A DNA stretch of 64,000 nucleotides from Bacteroidaceae bacterium (lineage in GTDB: Bacteria > Bacteroidota > Bacteroidia > Bacteroidales > Bacteroidaceae): contig JAEEOB010000085.1 in assembly GCA_016284045.1 (NCBI GenBank), positions 1 to 64,000 of the forward strand, given 5' to 3'. Of the stretch, positions 38,715-48,722 are shown one piece after another (positions within the stretch are counted from its first letter, which is position 1; every line of letters begins with the position of its first letter). The position numbers and the translations under genes are program-made. The notes below the pieces were generated by a model that saw nothing but the letters and a program-made list of their open reading frames with translations, ran no database searches and was not told the DNA's origin.

Positions 38715-40139
38715 ATGAAGAAAATATTTTTGGTTGTTGCGGCATTCATAGCCCAAATTGTGGCGTTTGCACAGGATTCCGACCCTGTCATTATGAAAAT
38801 TAACGGAAACGACATCAAAAGGTCGGAATTTGAGTATTCTTATAATAAAAATAATTCTGAAGGAGTAATCGACAAAAAAGATGTGCAGGACTATTTGCAG
38901 CTTTATATCGATTATAAAATAAAGGTGGAAGCTGCAAAGGATGCGGGTATCGACACTTTGTCCAACATCAAGACTGAACTCCAGGGGTATAGGGAGCAAA
39001 TGGTATATCCGACAATCGAAAACCCTGTTTTTGTGGAAAGTCAGGCTTATAAAACCTATTTGAATGCAAAGAAATATTATGGGGATGCAGACTTGCTCGA
39101 GTGTAGCCATATTTTTGTGCTTATGAGGCAAGATGCAAGCGAACAGCGGCAGATTGCTGCTAAGAACACAATCGACTCTATCTACAGTTGCCTTTTGGCA
39201 GGACAGAGCTTCGAGGAACTTGCCCAGAAACACTCGGATGACCCGGGAAGTGCCAAGAATGGAGGCGAACTACCTAAATTCGGCAAAGGACAGATGATAC
39301 CTGACTTTGAGAAAGAGGCATATCTGCTGCAGCCTGGACAGATGTCCAAGCCTTTTAAAACCACACTGGGATGGCATATCGTCAAAATGAAAGCAAGGGC
39401 ACCGTTCGAGCCATATAGCGAGCATCACGACCGTATTTTGGACTATCTCAATAAGCAGAAAGGATTCAAGGAGGCTGCTGCAGAGGCTCTGATTGACTCA
39501 CTTGCGCAACAGAGAGGAGTGGACAAGACCGTGGTGTTTGAGCAGCTGTTCAACGAAATGATACAGAAAGACTCCGACAATAAAAATCTGGCACAGGAAT
39601 ATTATGATGGCACACTCATGTATGAGATTAGTAAGACACATGTCTGGGACAAGGCTGCCAAAGACACTGAAGGACTGGAGGAGTATTTCAAAAAGAACAA
39701 AAAGAAATACGCATGGAATGAACCACACTTCAGAGGGGTAGTCGTTTATGCAAAAGATAAGGCTACATTCAATCAGGCGAAGAAACTGACTAAGGGAGCG
39801 AAGCTGGCTGAATGGCCTGAGAAAATCAACGCGGCACTCAACACAGGCGACACAAGAGCCGTGAGAGTGGAGAAGGCGGGCGTTTTCAAAAAAGGCGACA
39901 ATAAGGCGGTGGATAAATGGGCTTTCAAGACCAATGCTGAGGTGAAGCAGCAGAAAGATTTCCCATACGGCGGCGTGGTCGGGAAAATGCTAAAAAAACC
40001 ACAGACATATACAGATGTGAGAGGAGTGGTGGTGGCTGACTACCAGAAGGAAAAAGAAGACGAGTGGATTAGAGCTTTGCGCCAGAAATATCCTGTGGAA
40101 ATCTATCAGGATGTAGTCAATACTGTGAATAATCATTGA
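38715..40139 (+). CDS. Parvulin-type peptidylprolyl isomerase
   Basis: Signal peptide; SFEELAQKHSDDPGSAKNGGELPKFGKGQMIPDFEKEAY parvulin core. Confidence 0.93.
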   Translation: MKKIFLVVAAFIAQIVAFAQDSDPVIMKINGNDIKRSEFEYSYNKNNSEGVIDKKDVQDYLQLYIDYKIKVEAAKDAGIDTLSNIKTELQGYREQMVYPTIENPVFVESQAYKTYLNAKKYYGDADLLECSHIFVLMRQDASEQRQIAAKNTIDSIYSCLLAGQSFEELAQKHSDDPGSAKNGGELPKFGKGQMIPDFEKEAYLLQPGQMSKPFKTTLGWHIVKMKARAPFEPYSEHHDRILDYLNKQKGFKEAAAEALIDSLAQQRGVDKTVVFEQLFNEMIQKDSDNKNLAQEYYDGTLMYEISKTHVWDKAAKDTEGLEEYFKKNKKKYAWNEPHFRGVVVYAKDKATFNQAKKLTKGAKLAEWPEKINAALNTGDTRAVRVEKAGVFKKGDNKAVDKWAFKTNAEVKQQKDFPYGGVVGKMLKKPQTYTDVRGVVVADYQKEKEDEWIRALRQKYPVEIYQDVVNTVNNH

Positions 40140-40157
40140 TTCTTTAAGTTACTGACA

Positions 40158-41528
40158 ATGAAGAGTAAAATTGTTCTTTATACCACATGTGCCTTAATGA
40201 TGGGCTTCATGAATGCATCAGAAACCATGGCACAGAGCAATGTGATTGATGAAGTGGTTTGGGTTGTAGGTGATGAGCCTATACTAAAGTCGGATGTGGA
40301 ACAGGCACGGCTTGATGCGATTACTTATAAGATGCGAATTGACGGCGACCCTTATTGCGTAATACCCGAGCAGCTTGCTATTCAGAAACTCTTTCTTCAT
40401 CAGGCGGCTATCGACAGTGTGGAGGTGTCTGACACCGAGGTCATGAATGATGTTGACAATAAGATGGAGGAGTATGTCACGATTCTCGGATCGCGCGACA
40501 AGGTGGAGGAGGAGTTCGGTATGACTTGGGCTCAGAAGCGGGAGCAACTCTTCGAGACGTTGAAGAACGAGAAGATGATTAATGAGGTCAGAAGAGGACT
40601 GATTAAGGATATCAAGGTCACACCTGCCATGGTGAGAAAGCATTTCAAGGACATGCCGGAAGACAGTCTCCCGTTCGTCCCAACGAAGGTGGAGGTGCAG
40701 ATAATCACACGCGAGCCTGTCATCGCACCGGAGGAAATTGAGCGGGTGAAAGAACTTCTACGGGACTATACTGACAGAGTGAAGGCGGGGACATCCAAGT
40801 TTTCGACGCTTGCGCTTATGTATTCAGAGGACGGGTCGGCACAGAATGGCGGTGAGCTGGGATGGATGCCAAAACGAGCACTAGCGACAGAATTCGCCGA
40901 TGTGGCATTCAAACTCACTGATCCAAACACCGTTTCGAAAATCGTGGAGACAGAGTTTGGATTTCATATCATCCAGCTTATCGAGAAACGTGGAGACCGA
41001 ATCAACTGCCGGCATATTCTAAAAAAACCAAAAGCTACGGAGGAAGCGCTCATGAAGGCAATGGCTGATCTCGACTCCATCAAGGCGGAAATAGACAAGG
41101 GACTCTATACGTTCGATGAATGTACGCAGTTTGTCTCATTCGATAAGGACACACGAAACAACTACGGAATCATGAGGTATTCCGACCCTCAGACACTTGA
41201 TGTCTATACGAAGCTGGAGATGAAAGAGCTCCCGTCAGAAGTTGCTAAACAGGTGGCTGGCATGAACGTGGGGGATATTTCCAAACCGTTCATTATGACT
41301 GATTCCAAAGGGAAAGAGGTTGTTGCTATGGTCAGGTTACGTGACAGGATTGAAGGTCATCGGGCAACGATGAAAGATGACTATCAGATTCTTCAGGATG
41401 TGGTACAAAATAAAATAAGCGAGGAAAAGGTTGAGAAATGGATTCGCGACAAGCAAAAAGTCACCTACGTAAGAATAAATGAGGATTGGAGAAACTGCGA
41501 CTTCATTTACGATGGATGGATGAAATGA
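40158..41528 (+). CDS. SurA-like peptidylprolyl isomerase
   Basis: Signal peptide; FSTLALMYSEDGSAQNGGELGWMPKRALATEFADVAFKL; FGFHIIQLIEKRGD. Confidence 0.93.
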   Translation: MKSKIVLYTTCALMMGFMNASETMAQSNVIDEVVWVVGDEPILKSDVEQARLDAITYKMRIDGDPYCVIPEQLAIQKLFLHQAAIDSVEVSDTEVMNDVDNKMEEYVTILGSRDKVEEEFGMTWAQKREQLFETLKNEKMINEVRRGLIKDIKVTPAMVRKHFKDMPEDSLPFVPTKVEVQIITREPVIAPEEIERVKELLRDYTDRVKAGTSKFSTLALMYSEDGSAQNGGELGWMPKRALATEFADVAFKLTDPNTVSKIVETEFGFHIIQLIEKRGDRINCRHILKKPKATEEALMKAMADLDSIKAEIDKGLYTFDECTQFVSFDKDTRNNYGIMRYSDPQTLDVYTKLEMKELPSEVAKQVAGMNVGDISKPFIMTDSKGKEVVAMVRLRDRIEGHRATMKDDYQILQDVVQNKISEEKVEKWIRDKQKVTYVRINEDWRNCDFIYDGWMK

Positions 41529-41538
41529 CAAACTGAGG

Positions 41539-43869
41539 ATGAAAATCGCTAAAGCAGACAGACCTACAGGTAAACGGAGGACGGTGAGGACGCTGATCCT
41601 CTGTTTTATGATTATCGCCATATCTGCAATGGCGGAGAATATGGGTATGTCTGTGTTCAGATTGCTTAACAGTAATGAATCCAATGACAATCCCGATCCT
41701 CCGGAGAAAATAGAAATACTACATTCCGATGTTCTCTTCAAGAAGGCCAACGACCCGAGAGCTGACGTCCTCGTCGGAAAAGTGAAACTCAGGCATGAAG
41801 GGGCTGTTCTTGACTGCGACAGCGCCAGATATTACAAGGACAACAACTCTTTTTATGCTTTTGGAAGGGTTGTGCTCGTTCAGGGAGACACGCTCAGGCT
41901 ACTTTGCGACACCCTCGACTATTATGGTGACTCAAGAGTGGCAAAGGCCAGAGGCAATGTCACGCTTTATCACCGAAATCGGAAACTTGTTACAAAAAAA
42001 CTTGAATACAGGCGTCTGCAAGGGGAGGCGAAATATTATGAGGGAGGCACCATCTACCAGGAAGATAAAGTGCTTTATTCCTATTTCGGAGAGTATAACA
42101 CCAACACCCATCTTGCCGTATTCACTCAGGATGCCAAGCTAAGAGACTCCAAGAACACCATTGTGTGTGATGTGGGACAATACAACTCCGACACGCATAT
42201 ATCTATACTGAAAAACAATGTGAAACTCACTACCCATGATAGAAATGTGCTCTATGCCGACAATGGAAAATATAATTCCGACACGCATTTCATGCAGGCG
42301 TGGGACAACGTGAAAATTGTGGATAAGGATAATAATGTGCTCTATTGCGATCGTGGTGACTATAACTCCGACACCAAACTTGCACATTGCTTCGACAATG
42401 TCAAGGCTATTGACACAAAGAACAATATCATCACATGTGACCGCGGAGACTATAACACCGATACCAAACTGATGCACTGTTTTGACAACGTGAGGCTAAC
42501 TGACAAGGACAACAATGTGTTGTTGTGTGAGGAAGGAGAATACGACGGGAAGACTGGACTTGCTAAATTCAGGACAAATGTGGTACTCAATGATAAGGAC
42601 GGAGGTAAGCTTGTTTGCGAACATGGAACATACAATTCTAACACAAAACTCGCAGACTTCTATGAGAACGTGAGGATAAACAAACCTGACGGAAAAGGAG
42701 AAATAATCACATCACACGTTGTTTACAACACGAATACAGAAATCGCATCACTCGACTCCGAAGCAAATATCACTGGGGCTGACGGAGAATTCATCTACAC
42801 AACCAGAGGTGAGTATAACACGAAGACGGGTATGGCTGATTTGTTGGAACGCTCGTATATCATTAAGGATGGACGGCGGATTGACGGGGACAAACTGAGG
42901 ACATACAAGGACGAGGAAACCGGACATACCATAGATGAGGCTATCGGAAATGTGATTATCAGTGACCCTGTCAACCAGTTCGGACTTATAGGTGACCGGT
43001 GTGTGAGAGTGGAGGAGACTGGTTATGACAAGGCATTTGGAAATGTGGTTATTACAGACTCTGTCAACAAATGTCATGTACTTGCCCAACACTGTGAATA
43101 CGACGAGAATGCAGGATATGCCATGGCAACCGACAGTGCCGAGGTAATCTACTATTATTACCAGGATACCGTCTATGTGCACAGCGACACCATGAAGGTG
43201 TTCACCTATAATATTAATACAGACTCTGTATATCGAGATTTATATGCCTACAAAAGGGTAAGAATGTATAGAAACGATGTGCAGGGGGTGTGCGACTCGC
43301 TTGTGCATCATGCACTTGACTCTTGTACATATATGTATGGACAGCCAATCATCTGGAATGCCAACCAGCAGGTGTTTGGAGAGGAAATCAGAGTCTATAA
43401 CAACGACAGCACTATTGACTGGGTCCATGTCGTTAATCAGGCGATGACCATAGAACAGATTGATTCCGTCAGCTATAACCAGGTGCAGGCGAAGGAGATG
43501 TTCAGTTATTTTAAACATGGCGAAATCGACCATAATGAGGCGAAAGGAAATGTATATGTGACTTATTTCATCGACGAGGAAGATGGAACACGCATCGGCA
43601 TGAACTACACCGAGACAACCGAGCTGAAGATGTTTCTCGAAAACAAAAAGGTGAAAAAAGTGTGGATGCCGGCTGCGACGGGAACGATGTACCCACCTGT
43701 GAAAATACCGGAATCAAAGCGCTACCTCCCCGCATTCGCTTGGTTCGACTATATACGGCCCAAAGATAAAGACGACGTGTTTGTATGGAGAGACAAGGAT
43801 GAGAAAAGCATGCTTGTGAAAACCGTGCAGAAGAAGATGCCTACACAGAAACTCGAAGACATAAAATAA
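41539..43869 (+). CDS. OstA/LptA-like outer membrane biogenesis protein with 30-aa repeats
   Basis: OstA-type N-terminus (DVLVGKVKLRHEGAVLDCDSARYYKDNNSFYAFGRVVLVQGDTLRL); YNxDTK repeats. Confidence 0.88.
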   Translation: MKIAKADRPTGKRRTVRTLILCFMIIAISAMAENMGMSVFRLLNSNESNDNPDPPEKIEILHSDVLFKKANDPRADVLVGKVKLRHEGAVLDCDSARYYKDNNSFYAFGRVVLVQGDTLRLLCDTLDYYGDSRVAKARGNVTLYHRNRKLVTKKLEYRRLQGEAKYYEGGTIYQEDKVLYSYFGEYNTNTHLAVFTQDAKLRDSKNTIVCDVGQYNSDTHISILKNNVKLTTHDRNVLYADNGKYNSDTHFMQAWDNVKIVDKDNNVLYCDRGDYNSDTKLAHCFDNVKAIDTKNNIITCDRGDYNTDTKLMHCFDNVRLTDKDNNVLLCEEGEYDGKTGLAKFRTNVVLNDKDGGKLVCEHGTYNSNTKLADFYENVRINKPDGKGEIITSHVVYNTNTEIASLDSEANITGADGEFIYTTRGEYNTKTGMADLLERSYIIKDGRRIDGDKLRTYKDEETGHTIDEAIGNVIISDPVNQFGLIGDRCVRVEETGYDKAFGNVVITDSVNKCHVLAQHCEYDENAGYAMATDSAEVIYYYYQDTVYVHSDTMKVFTYNINTDSVYRDLYAYKRVRMYRNDVQGVCDSLVHHALDSCTYMYGQPIIWNANQQVFGEEIRVYNNDSTIDWVHVVNQAMTIEQIDSVSYNQVQAKEMFSYFKHGEIDHNEAKGNVYVTYFIDEEDGTRIGMNYTETTELKMFLENKKVKKVWMPAATGTMYPPVKIPESKRYLPAFAWFDYIRPKDKDDVFVWRDKDEKSMLVKTVQKKMPTQKLEDIK
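42094..42813 (+). repeat. Eight tandem coding repeats of about 90 bp (30 aa)
   Basis: Units begin YNTNTH, YNSDTH, YNSDTH, YNSDTK, YNTDTK, YDGKTG, YNSNTK, YNTNTE, then YNTKTG at 42814; 720 bp spacing in total. Confidence 0.85.
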
Positions 43870-44051
43870 CTATATTTAATAAAAATATTAAAACCGCAGA
43901 AAAACATTTCCAGAAACTCCACAAACACCCATCTGCGCACGAAATTGCCGTAGATGCCATAGAGACACCCTGATGGGCGTCAAAAAAACGTAAAAAGCCA
44001 GCAACCAAAAGAACCCAACTAAAAACTATAGACTAAAAATAAAAAACAAAT

Positions 44052-44333
44052 ATGGGATTATTCACAGTCAGAAAGCCAAGAGGATTCAGAAGAAGCTACA
44101 TCTACTATGATGAGCGGAAAAAAAAACGCGAACAAATCAAGGAGAACGCGGAAAGAGAGATGGGACTGCTGCCGGAGAAAGAATTCAAACCCGAAGATAT
44201 CCGGGGAAAATTCGTGGCTGCCACCACACATCTGCGACGGCGCAAGGAAAGTGGCAAGAAACCGATGAATCCTGTTGTGGGAATTGCTCTCATTATTGCA
44301 CTCCTGATACTTATGTATTTCCTTTTACAGTAA
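44052..44333 (+). CDS. Small conserved membrane protein
   Basis: 93 aa; GFRRSYIYYDERKKKR; C-terminal TM VGIALIIALLILMYFLLQ; 2 bp upstream of mutL. Confidence 0.75.
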   Translation: MGLFTVRKPRGFRRSYIYYDERKKKREQIKENAEREMGLLPEKEFKPEDIRGKFVAATTHLRRRKESGKKPMNPVVGIALIIALLILMYFLLQ

Positions 44334-44335
44334 GC

Positions 44336-46189
44336 ATGGAAGATATTATTCACCTCTTACCTGATTCCGTCGCCAATCAGATTGCAGCGGGGGAAGTCGT
44401 TCAGCGTCCGTCTTCTATTGTGAAGGAGATGGTAGAGAATTCCATTGATGCTGGAGCCGACTGCATTCAGGTGCTTGTCTGCGAGGGAGGAAAGAACTGC
44501 GTGCAGGTTATCGATAATGGATGCGGCATGTCGGAGACGGACGCTCGTATGGCATTCGAACGCCATGCCACTTCCAAAATCAAGGGGGCAAGCGATATCT
44601 ATAACCTTACCACAATGGGATTCAGAGGCGAGGCACTGGCATCAATCGCTGCTGTGGCACAGGTGGAAATGAAAACACGTAGAAAAGAAGACGAAATCGG
44701 TACACTTATCCAAATTGACGGGGCAAAGGTGGTTGAACAAAAACCTGTGGCATGTCCCATCGGTACGAATATTGCCGTGAGAAATCTTTTTTTCAATATC
44801 CCGGTCAGAAGGAAATTCCTGAAGAAAACACAAACAGAACTTAACAACATCATACAAGATTTCGAACGGATTGTACTCGTGTATCCCGACATCCGTTTTG
44901 AACTCTACCATAACGACACACCGGTCTTCAAACTTGAAAAAACCACACTTAAACAGCGGGTCGCCGATGTTTGTGGAGAGAAGACTGCCAACGGACTGAT
45001 TCCCATACAGACAGAAACACCCATCGTTAATGTGATTGGATTTGTGGGGAGTCCAGAAGGAGCGAAACGAAAAGGGGCGAGACAGTTCTTTTTCGTCAAC
45101 GGACGGTTCATGCGGCATCAGTATTTTCATGCGGCGGTGGAGCGTGCTTTTGACAACATCATACCGCAGGGAGAACATATCAATTATTTTGTTTATCTAA
45201 AGGTCGATCCCCAAAATATCGACGTTAACGTTCATCCCACGAAGACGGAAATAAAGTTTGAGAATGAACAGATTATCTGGCAGGTCATCAACGCAGTGGT
45301 AAGAGAGGCTATCGGACGATTTAACCAGGTGCCAACCATCGATTTCGAACGGAAAGACGATGACATTGACATTCCTGTGATGACAGACGGAAAGACAGCT
45401 GTAAGGATGACACACACCTATTCGGGGTATAACCCTTTCAAGACTCAGCAAAACAACCAGAAACAATCTGTTTATCAGTGGGAAAAACTTTATCCCCAGA
45501 ATGAATTGGAAAACCAGCGGCAGGAAATCATCGTTAAAGGGGCACTATCAGATCAAGCGCCAAGACAGACAACCCTCTGGCATGGATTTGAAGACCAGAT
45601 ATCCGACGATGTCTCTCAAGAACAGGACAGGGAAATGGACCTGTTCCAGTTCCGCAAAAAATATATCATTTTGAGTATGCCAACGGGAATTGCTGTCATC
45701 GACCAGCACCGTGCACACGTGGCTGTGCTCTTCCACGACTATATGGAAAGGATTAGACAGCCCCGAGATGTGGCTCAGGGACTGCTCTTTCCTGAAATTA
45801 TTCAGTTAAGTCGTCAGGAGGATGCGGTTCTTCAGCAAATCAGCGAGGAAATTCAGGCAGTGGGATTTGAACTCACACCGCTTGGAAACAGCTCATATTC
45901 CCTTAATGCCATACCGGCTGGAATCAATGGTACTGACTATGCCAAGCTCCTGCACAACCTCTTATGGGCATCATCCGAGAACAAAAATGCGGTAAGGCAG
46001 TCCATGATTGAGAATATTGCACTCACTATGGCACAGTCTGCTGCCGTAGGTTACGGACAGAAAATCACTGGGGATGAGATGAGACTTCTTGCTGACCAGC
46101 TTTTCAAACTCCCGAATCCTAAACGGACACCCGACGGAAAACTCGTGTTCTGTATTATCGATGACAACAAAATAGAACACCTTTTTTGA
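44336..46189 (+). CDS. mutL: DNA mismatch repair protein MutL
   Basis: LLPDSVANQIAAGEVVQRPSSIVKEMVENSIDAGA; TMGFRGEALASIA. Confidence 0.97.
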   Translation: MEDIIHLLPDSVANQIAAGEVVQRPSSIVKEMVENSIDAGADCIQVLVCEGGKNCVQVIDNGCGMSETDARMAFERHATSKIKGASDIYNLTTMGFRGEALASIAAVAQVEMKTRRKEDEIGTLIQIDGAKVVEQKPVACPIGTNIAVRNLFFNIPVRRKFLKKTQTELNNIIQDFERIVLVYPDIRFELYHNDTPVFKLEKTTLKQRVADVCGEKTANGLIPIQTETPIVNVIGFVGSPEGAKRKGARQFFFVNGRFMRHQYFHAAVERAFDNIIPQGEHINYFVYLKVDPQNIDVNVHPTKTEIKFENEQIIWQVINAVVREAIGRFNQVPTIDFERKDDDIDIPVMTDGKTAVRMTHTYSGYNPFKTQQNNQKQSVYQWEKLYPQNELENQRQEIIVKGALSDQAPRQTTLWHGFEDQISDDVSQEQDREMDLFQFRKKYIILSMPTGIAVIDQHRAHVAVLFHDYMERIRQPRDVAQGLLFPEIIQLSRQEDAVLQQISEEIQAVGFELTPLGNSSYSLNAIPAGINGTDYAKLLHNLLWASSENKNAVRQSMIENIALTMAQSAAVGYGQKITGDEMRLLADQLFKLPNPKRTPDGKLVFCIIDDNKIEHLF

Positions 46190-46313
46190 CTTTTTTAGGA
46201 TTTTTGATATCCGATTCTTTCTGTTTTTATAGTTTGACACTAAATTCTTTGTTGAAATGTTAAAAAAATGATTTTTTTTCTAATTTTATGGTGGTTATTT
46301 TCTAAGAAAATAC

Positions 46314-46321
46314 TAACTTTG
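46314..46321 (+). promoter_or_regulatory. -7 box TAACTTTG for OmpA-family gene
   Basis: Exact TAnnTTTG. Confidence 0.6.
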
Positions 46322-46482
46322 CAAAGATTTTAGGTGTATTTTCCAATTTTTCAAGGAGAGATAGCCTGTTTCCAATATATTAAGGTAAGTGTAAATTTTG
46401 AAGAAAGAGATTTTTTATTTATAAATTAAGGTGTAATTAAAAAGAAAAAGAAATTTTATAATTTATTGTTTTATTCAAAAAA

Positions 46483-47685
46483 GTGTTTATGAAAAAGTTT
46501 ATGATTGCACTGGCTTTTGCCAGTCTCGGAACTGTTACAGTTAATGCACAGAGAACTGTGGCACTCAATCCTTTTTGGAACAACTGGTTTGTTCAGGTAG
46601 GTGTTGACATGGCACTCGCTAACCCTGGCTATGTAAACCATTGGGCAAATGAGGTTTTCCCTAATGGTAAATCTTTCGGTGTTGATCTCGCTGTTGGTAA
46701 GTGGTTCTCTCCTGAGATCGCTCTCCGTGGTAAAATACAGTGGGAAAATGGTATTATCGATTCAGATCACCAGAACCGTAACAGACCAGATAGAAACCCT
46801 GGTTTGAAATGGGTTCCTGAACATGATGGTGGTGGTTATGCTCAGGTTTCAGCAGACGCTATGCTTAACCTCAGTAACATTATTTGTGGATATAATGAGA
46901 ATCGTGTTTGGAACTTTATTCCATTTGCAGGTGCAGGTTTCTTCCGTGCTTTCGATATTCATGAATATACACCGTCACTCCGTACAGGTATTGAGAACAA
47001 GTTCAGACTTGGCAAACGTGTGGATCTCTACTGTGACCTTACTTATCAGTGGACTACTATGTATATTACAAGAAAATATGGACCATCCGCTGGTGATGCT
47101 TCTGACCCTGCACGTCACAATGGTATTTTCACTATGGAACTTGGTGCTACTATCAACTTGGGTAAGACCAATTGGGATCGCGCTTACTCACAGGCTGATA
47201 TCGATGCTCTTCTCAAGCAGAAGGATGACAGAATTGCTGAGCTCGAGGCTGAACTCAATCGCCTTCGTGCTGAGAACGCTAAGCTCCAGCAGGAGATTGG
47301 CAAGCTCCGCGACCAGCTCAAGAACCAGCCTGTACAGCCGCCTGTAGAACCGATCGTTCGCGTAATTGGTTCAGCTGCTACATCTGTGTTCTTCGAGAAG
47401 AACTCAACATCAATCGATTCAGAGAAGGATCTCGTGAACCTTCAGGCTGTTGCTGCTGTAGCTAAGGCTAACAATAATAAGGTAGTTGTTACTGGTTCTG
47501 CTGACTCTGCAACCGGTACCACTGAAATCAACCAGCGCCTCTCTGAGGGCCGTGCTAACGTTGTTGCCGATAAGCTCGTTGAGTATGGTGTGCCACGTGC
47601 TAACATTTCTACTGTTTACAAGGGTGGTGTGCTCGAAGTTGAGCCTTATAACCTCAACCGTCGTGCCGTTGTTGAACTTAAGTAA
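46483..47685 (+). CDS. OmpA-family outer membrane protein
   Basis: Signal peptide, barrel-like N-terminus, coiled coil RIAELEAELNRLRAENAKLQQEIGKLRDQLK, C-terminal OmpA-like domain. Confidence 0.93.
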   Translation: MFMKKFMIALAFASLGTVTVNAQRTVALNPFWNNWFVQVGVDMALANPGYVNHWANEVFPNGKSFGVDLAVGKWFSPEIALRGKIQWENGIIDSDHQNRNRPDRNPGLKWVPEHDGGGYAQVSADAMLNLSNIICGYNENRVWNFIPFAGAGFFRAFDIHEYTPSLRTGIENKFRLGKRVDLYCDLTYQWTTMYITRKYGPSAGDASDPARHNGIFTMELGATINLGKTNWDRAYSQADIDALLKQKDDRIAELEAELNRLRAENAKLQQEIGKLRDQLKNQPVQPPVEPIVRVIGSAATSVFFEKNSTSIDSEKDLVNLQAVAAVAKANNNKVVVTGSADSATGTTEINQRLSEGRANVVADKLVEYGVPRANISTVYKGGVLEVEPYNLNRRAVVELK

Positions 47686-47703
47686 TTCAACACCATTATC
47701 CAT

Positions 47704-47741
47704 AAAAAAGATGATGCCACTAAAATGGCATCATCTTTTTT
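47704..47741 (+). terminator. Terminator after OmpA-family gene
   Basis: AAAAAAGATGATGCCA-ctaaaa-TGGCATCATCTTTTTT, perfect 16-bp stem. Confidence 0.92.
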
Positions 47742-47774
47742 GTGCCTTTTTTTGGTCGGTTCGGAAAAAATGTG

Positions 47775-47782
47775 TAACTTTG
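47775..47782 (+). promoter_or_regulatory. -7 box TAACTTTG for tRNA-Pro pair
   Basis: Exact TAnnTTTG about 50 nt upstream of first tRNA. Confidence 0.6.
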
Positions 47783-47833
47783 CAAAACTTTTCAAAAGAT
47801 AGACCGTAATAAATAACCGGTAATCCTTTTCTA

Positions 47834-47906
47834 CGGGGTATAGCGCAGTTGGTAGCGTTCCTGGTTTGGGACCAGGCGGTCGCGTGTTCGAGTCACGCTG
47901 CCCCGA
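47834..47906 (+). tRNA. tRNA-Pro (anticodon TGG)
   Basis: CGGGGTA/TGCCCCG acceptor stem; CCTGG-TTTGGGA-CCAGG anticodon arm; GTTCGAGTC T-loop; no encoded CCA. Confidence 0.95.
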
Positions 47907-47929
47907 CTTTGAACCATCATTTATAACCA

Positions 47930-48002
47930 CGGGGTATAGCGCAGTTGGTAGCGTTCCTGGTTTGGGACCAGGCGGTCGCGTGTTCGAGTCACGCTGCCCC
48001 GA
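47930..48002 (+). tRNA. tRNA-Pro (anticodon TGG), identical second copy
   Basis: Same 73 nt as 47834-47906. Confidence 0.95.
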
Positions 48003-48008
48003 CTAAAA

Positions 48009-48045
48009 TAAGGAATTGGACACACGCTGTTCGATTCCTTTTTTA
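48009..48045 (+). terminator. Terminator after tRNA-Pro pair
   Basis: AAGGAATTGGACACACGCTGTTCGATTCCTTTTTT. Confidence 0.75.
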
Positions 48046-48205
48046 ATTTCTATGCTTGAGCATTGTTCCCAATGGAACGTTTTCAATTCCTCAACCACGT
48101 ATGAAATAATGGTGGAACATGTATAGACTCCATGTGGGGTGTCTAAAACACAACTGTACAAAACAACATTACTAAAAGAAAACAAATAAAAATATAGAAC
48201 TAAAA

Positions 48206-48538
48206 ATGAATGACTGGAAAAAACGTCTCGGTATGGTCTATTCTACCAACCCTGATTGTCAATTTGATACAGAACAAGAACAGGAAGCCGACACCCTTCC
48301 TCAGGATAAACAGAAGCTCAGAGTCTTTGTTGAACGCAAAGGAAGGGCGGGAAAGGTTGTCACTGTTGTCAAAGGATTTATTGGTTCAGCTGATGAACTA
48401 AAGAAACTTGAAAAAATGTTAAAGAATAAATGTGGGACAGGCGGCTCTGCTAAAGAAAATGAGATTATTCTCCAGGGAGAAATGAAAGACAAAGTAATCA
48501 CGATTCTTAGGGACTTAGGCTACAATAATACAAAATGA
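48206..48538 (+). CDS. SUI1/eIF1-like translation factor (YciH family)
   Basis: LRVFVERKGRAGKVVTVVKGFIGSADELKKLEKMLKNKCGTGGSAKENEIILQGEMKDKVITILRDLGY. Confidence 0.92.
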   Translation: MNDWKKRLGMVYSTNPDCQFDTEQEQEADTLPQDKQKLRVFVERKGRAGKVVTVVKGFIGSADELKKLEKMLKNKCGTGGSAKENEIILQGEMKDKVITILRDLGYNNTK

Positions 48539-48643
48539 AAGAGTTGATTATGATATGTGAATCTACTCCAAAAGGAACAAGTAACCGCTTTTTTCTGCTT
48601 ATTAAAAAAATATAAAAAATACTGATTTTACAAGTAAAAATCG

Positions 48644-48651
48644 TATCTTTG
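48644..48651 (+). promoter_or_regulatory. -7 box TATCTTTG for parA operon
   Basis: Exact TAnnTTTG. Confidence 0.55.
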
Positions 48652-48722
48652 CATTAAATTTAAGAATATATGTAGGAAGTGGGACAGGTACGACCACTAT
48701 TTGGATTATTATTTTTGTTTTT

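Noticed and set aside
47646-47930. 94-aa ORF SGQRDSNTRPPGPKPGTLPTALYPVEK
   Set aside because: Antisense translation of the tRNA-Pro gene, a common spurious ORF.
48539-48722. Searched the parA-parB area for a parS site
   Set aside because: No convincing GTTNCACGTGNAAC-type palindrome seen near parA/parB; parS may lie outside the window.
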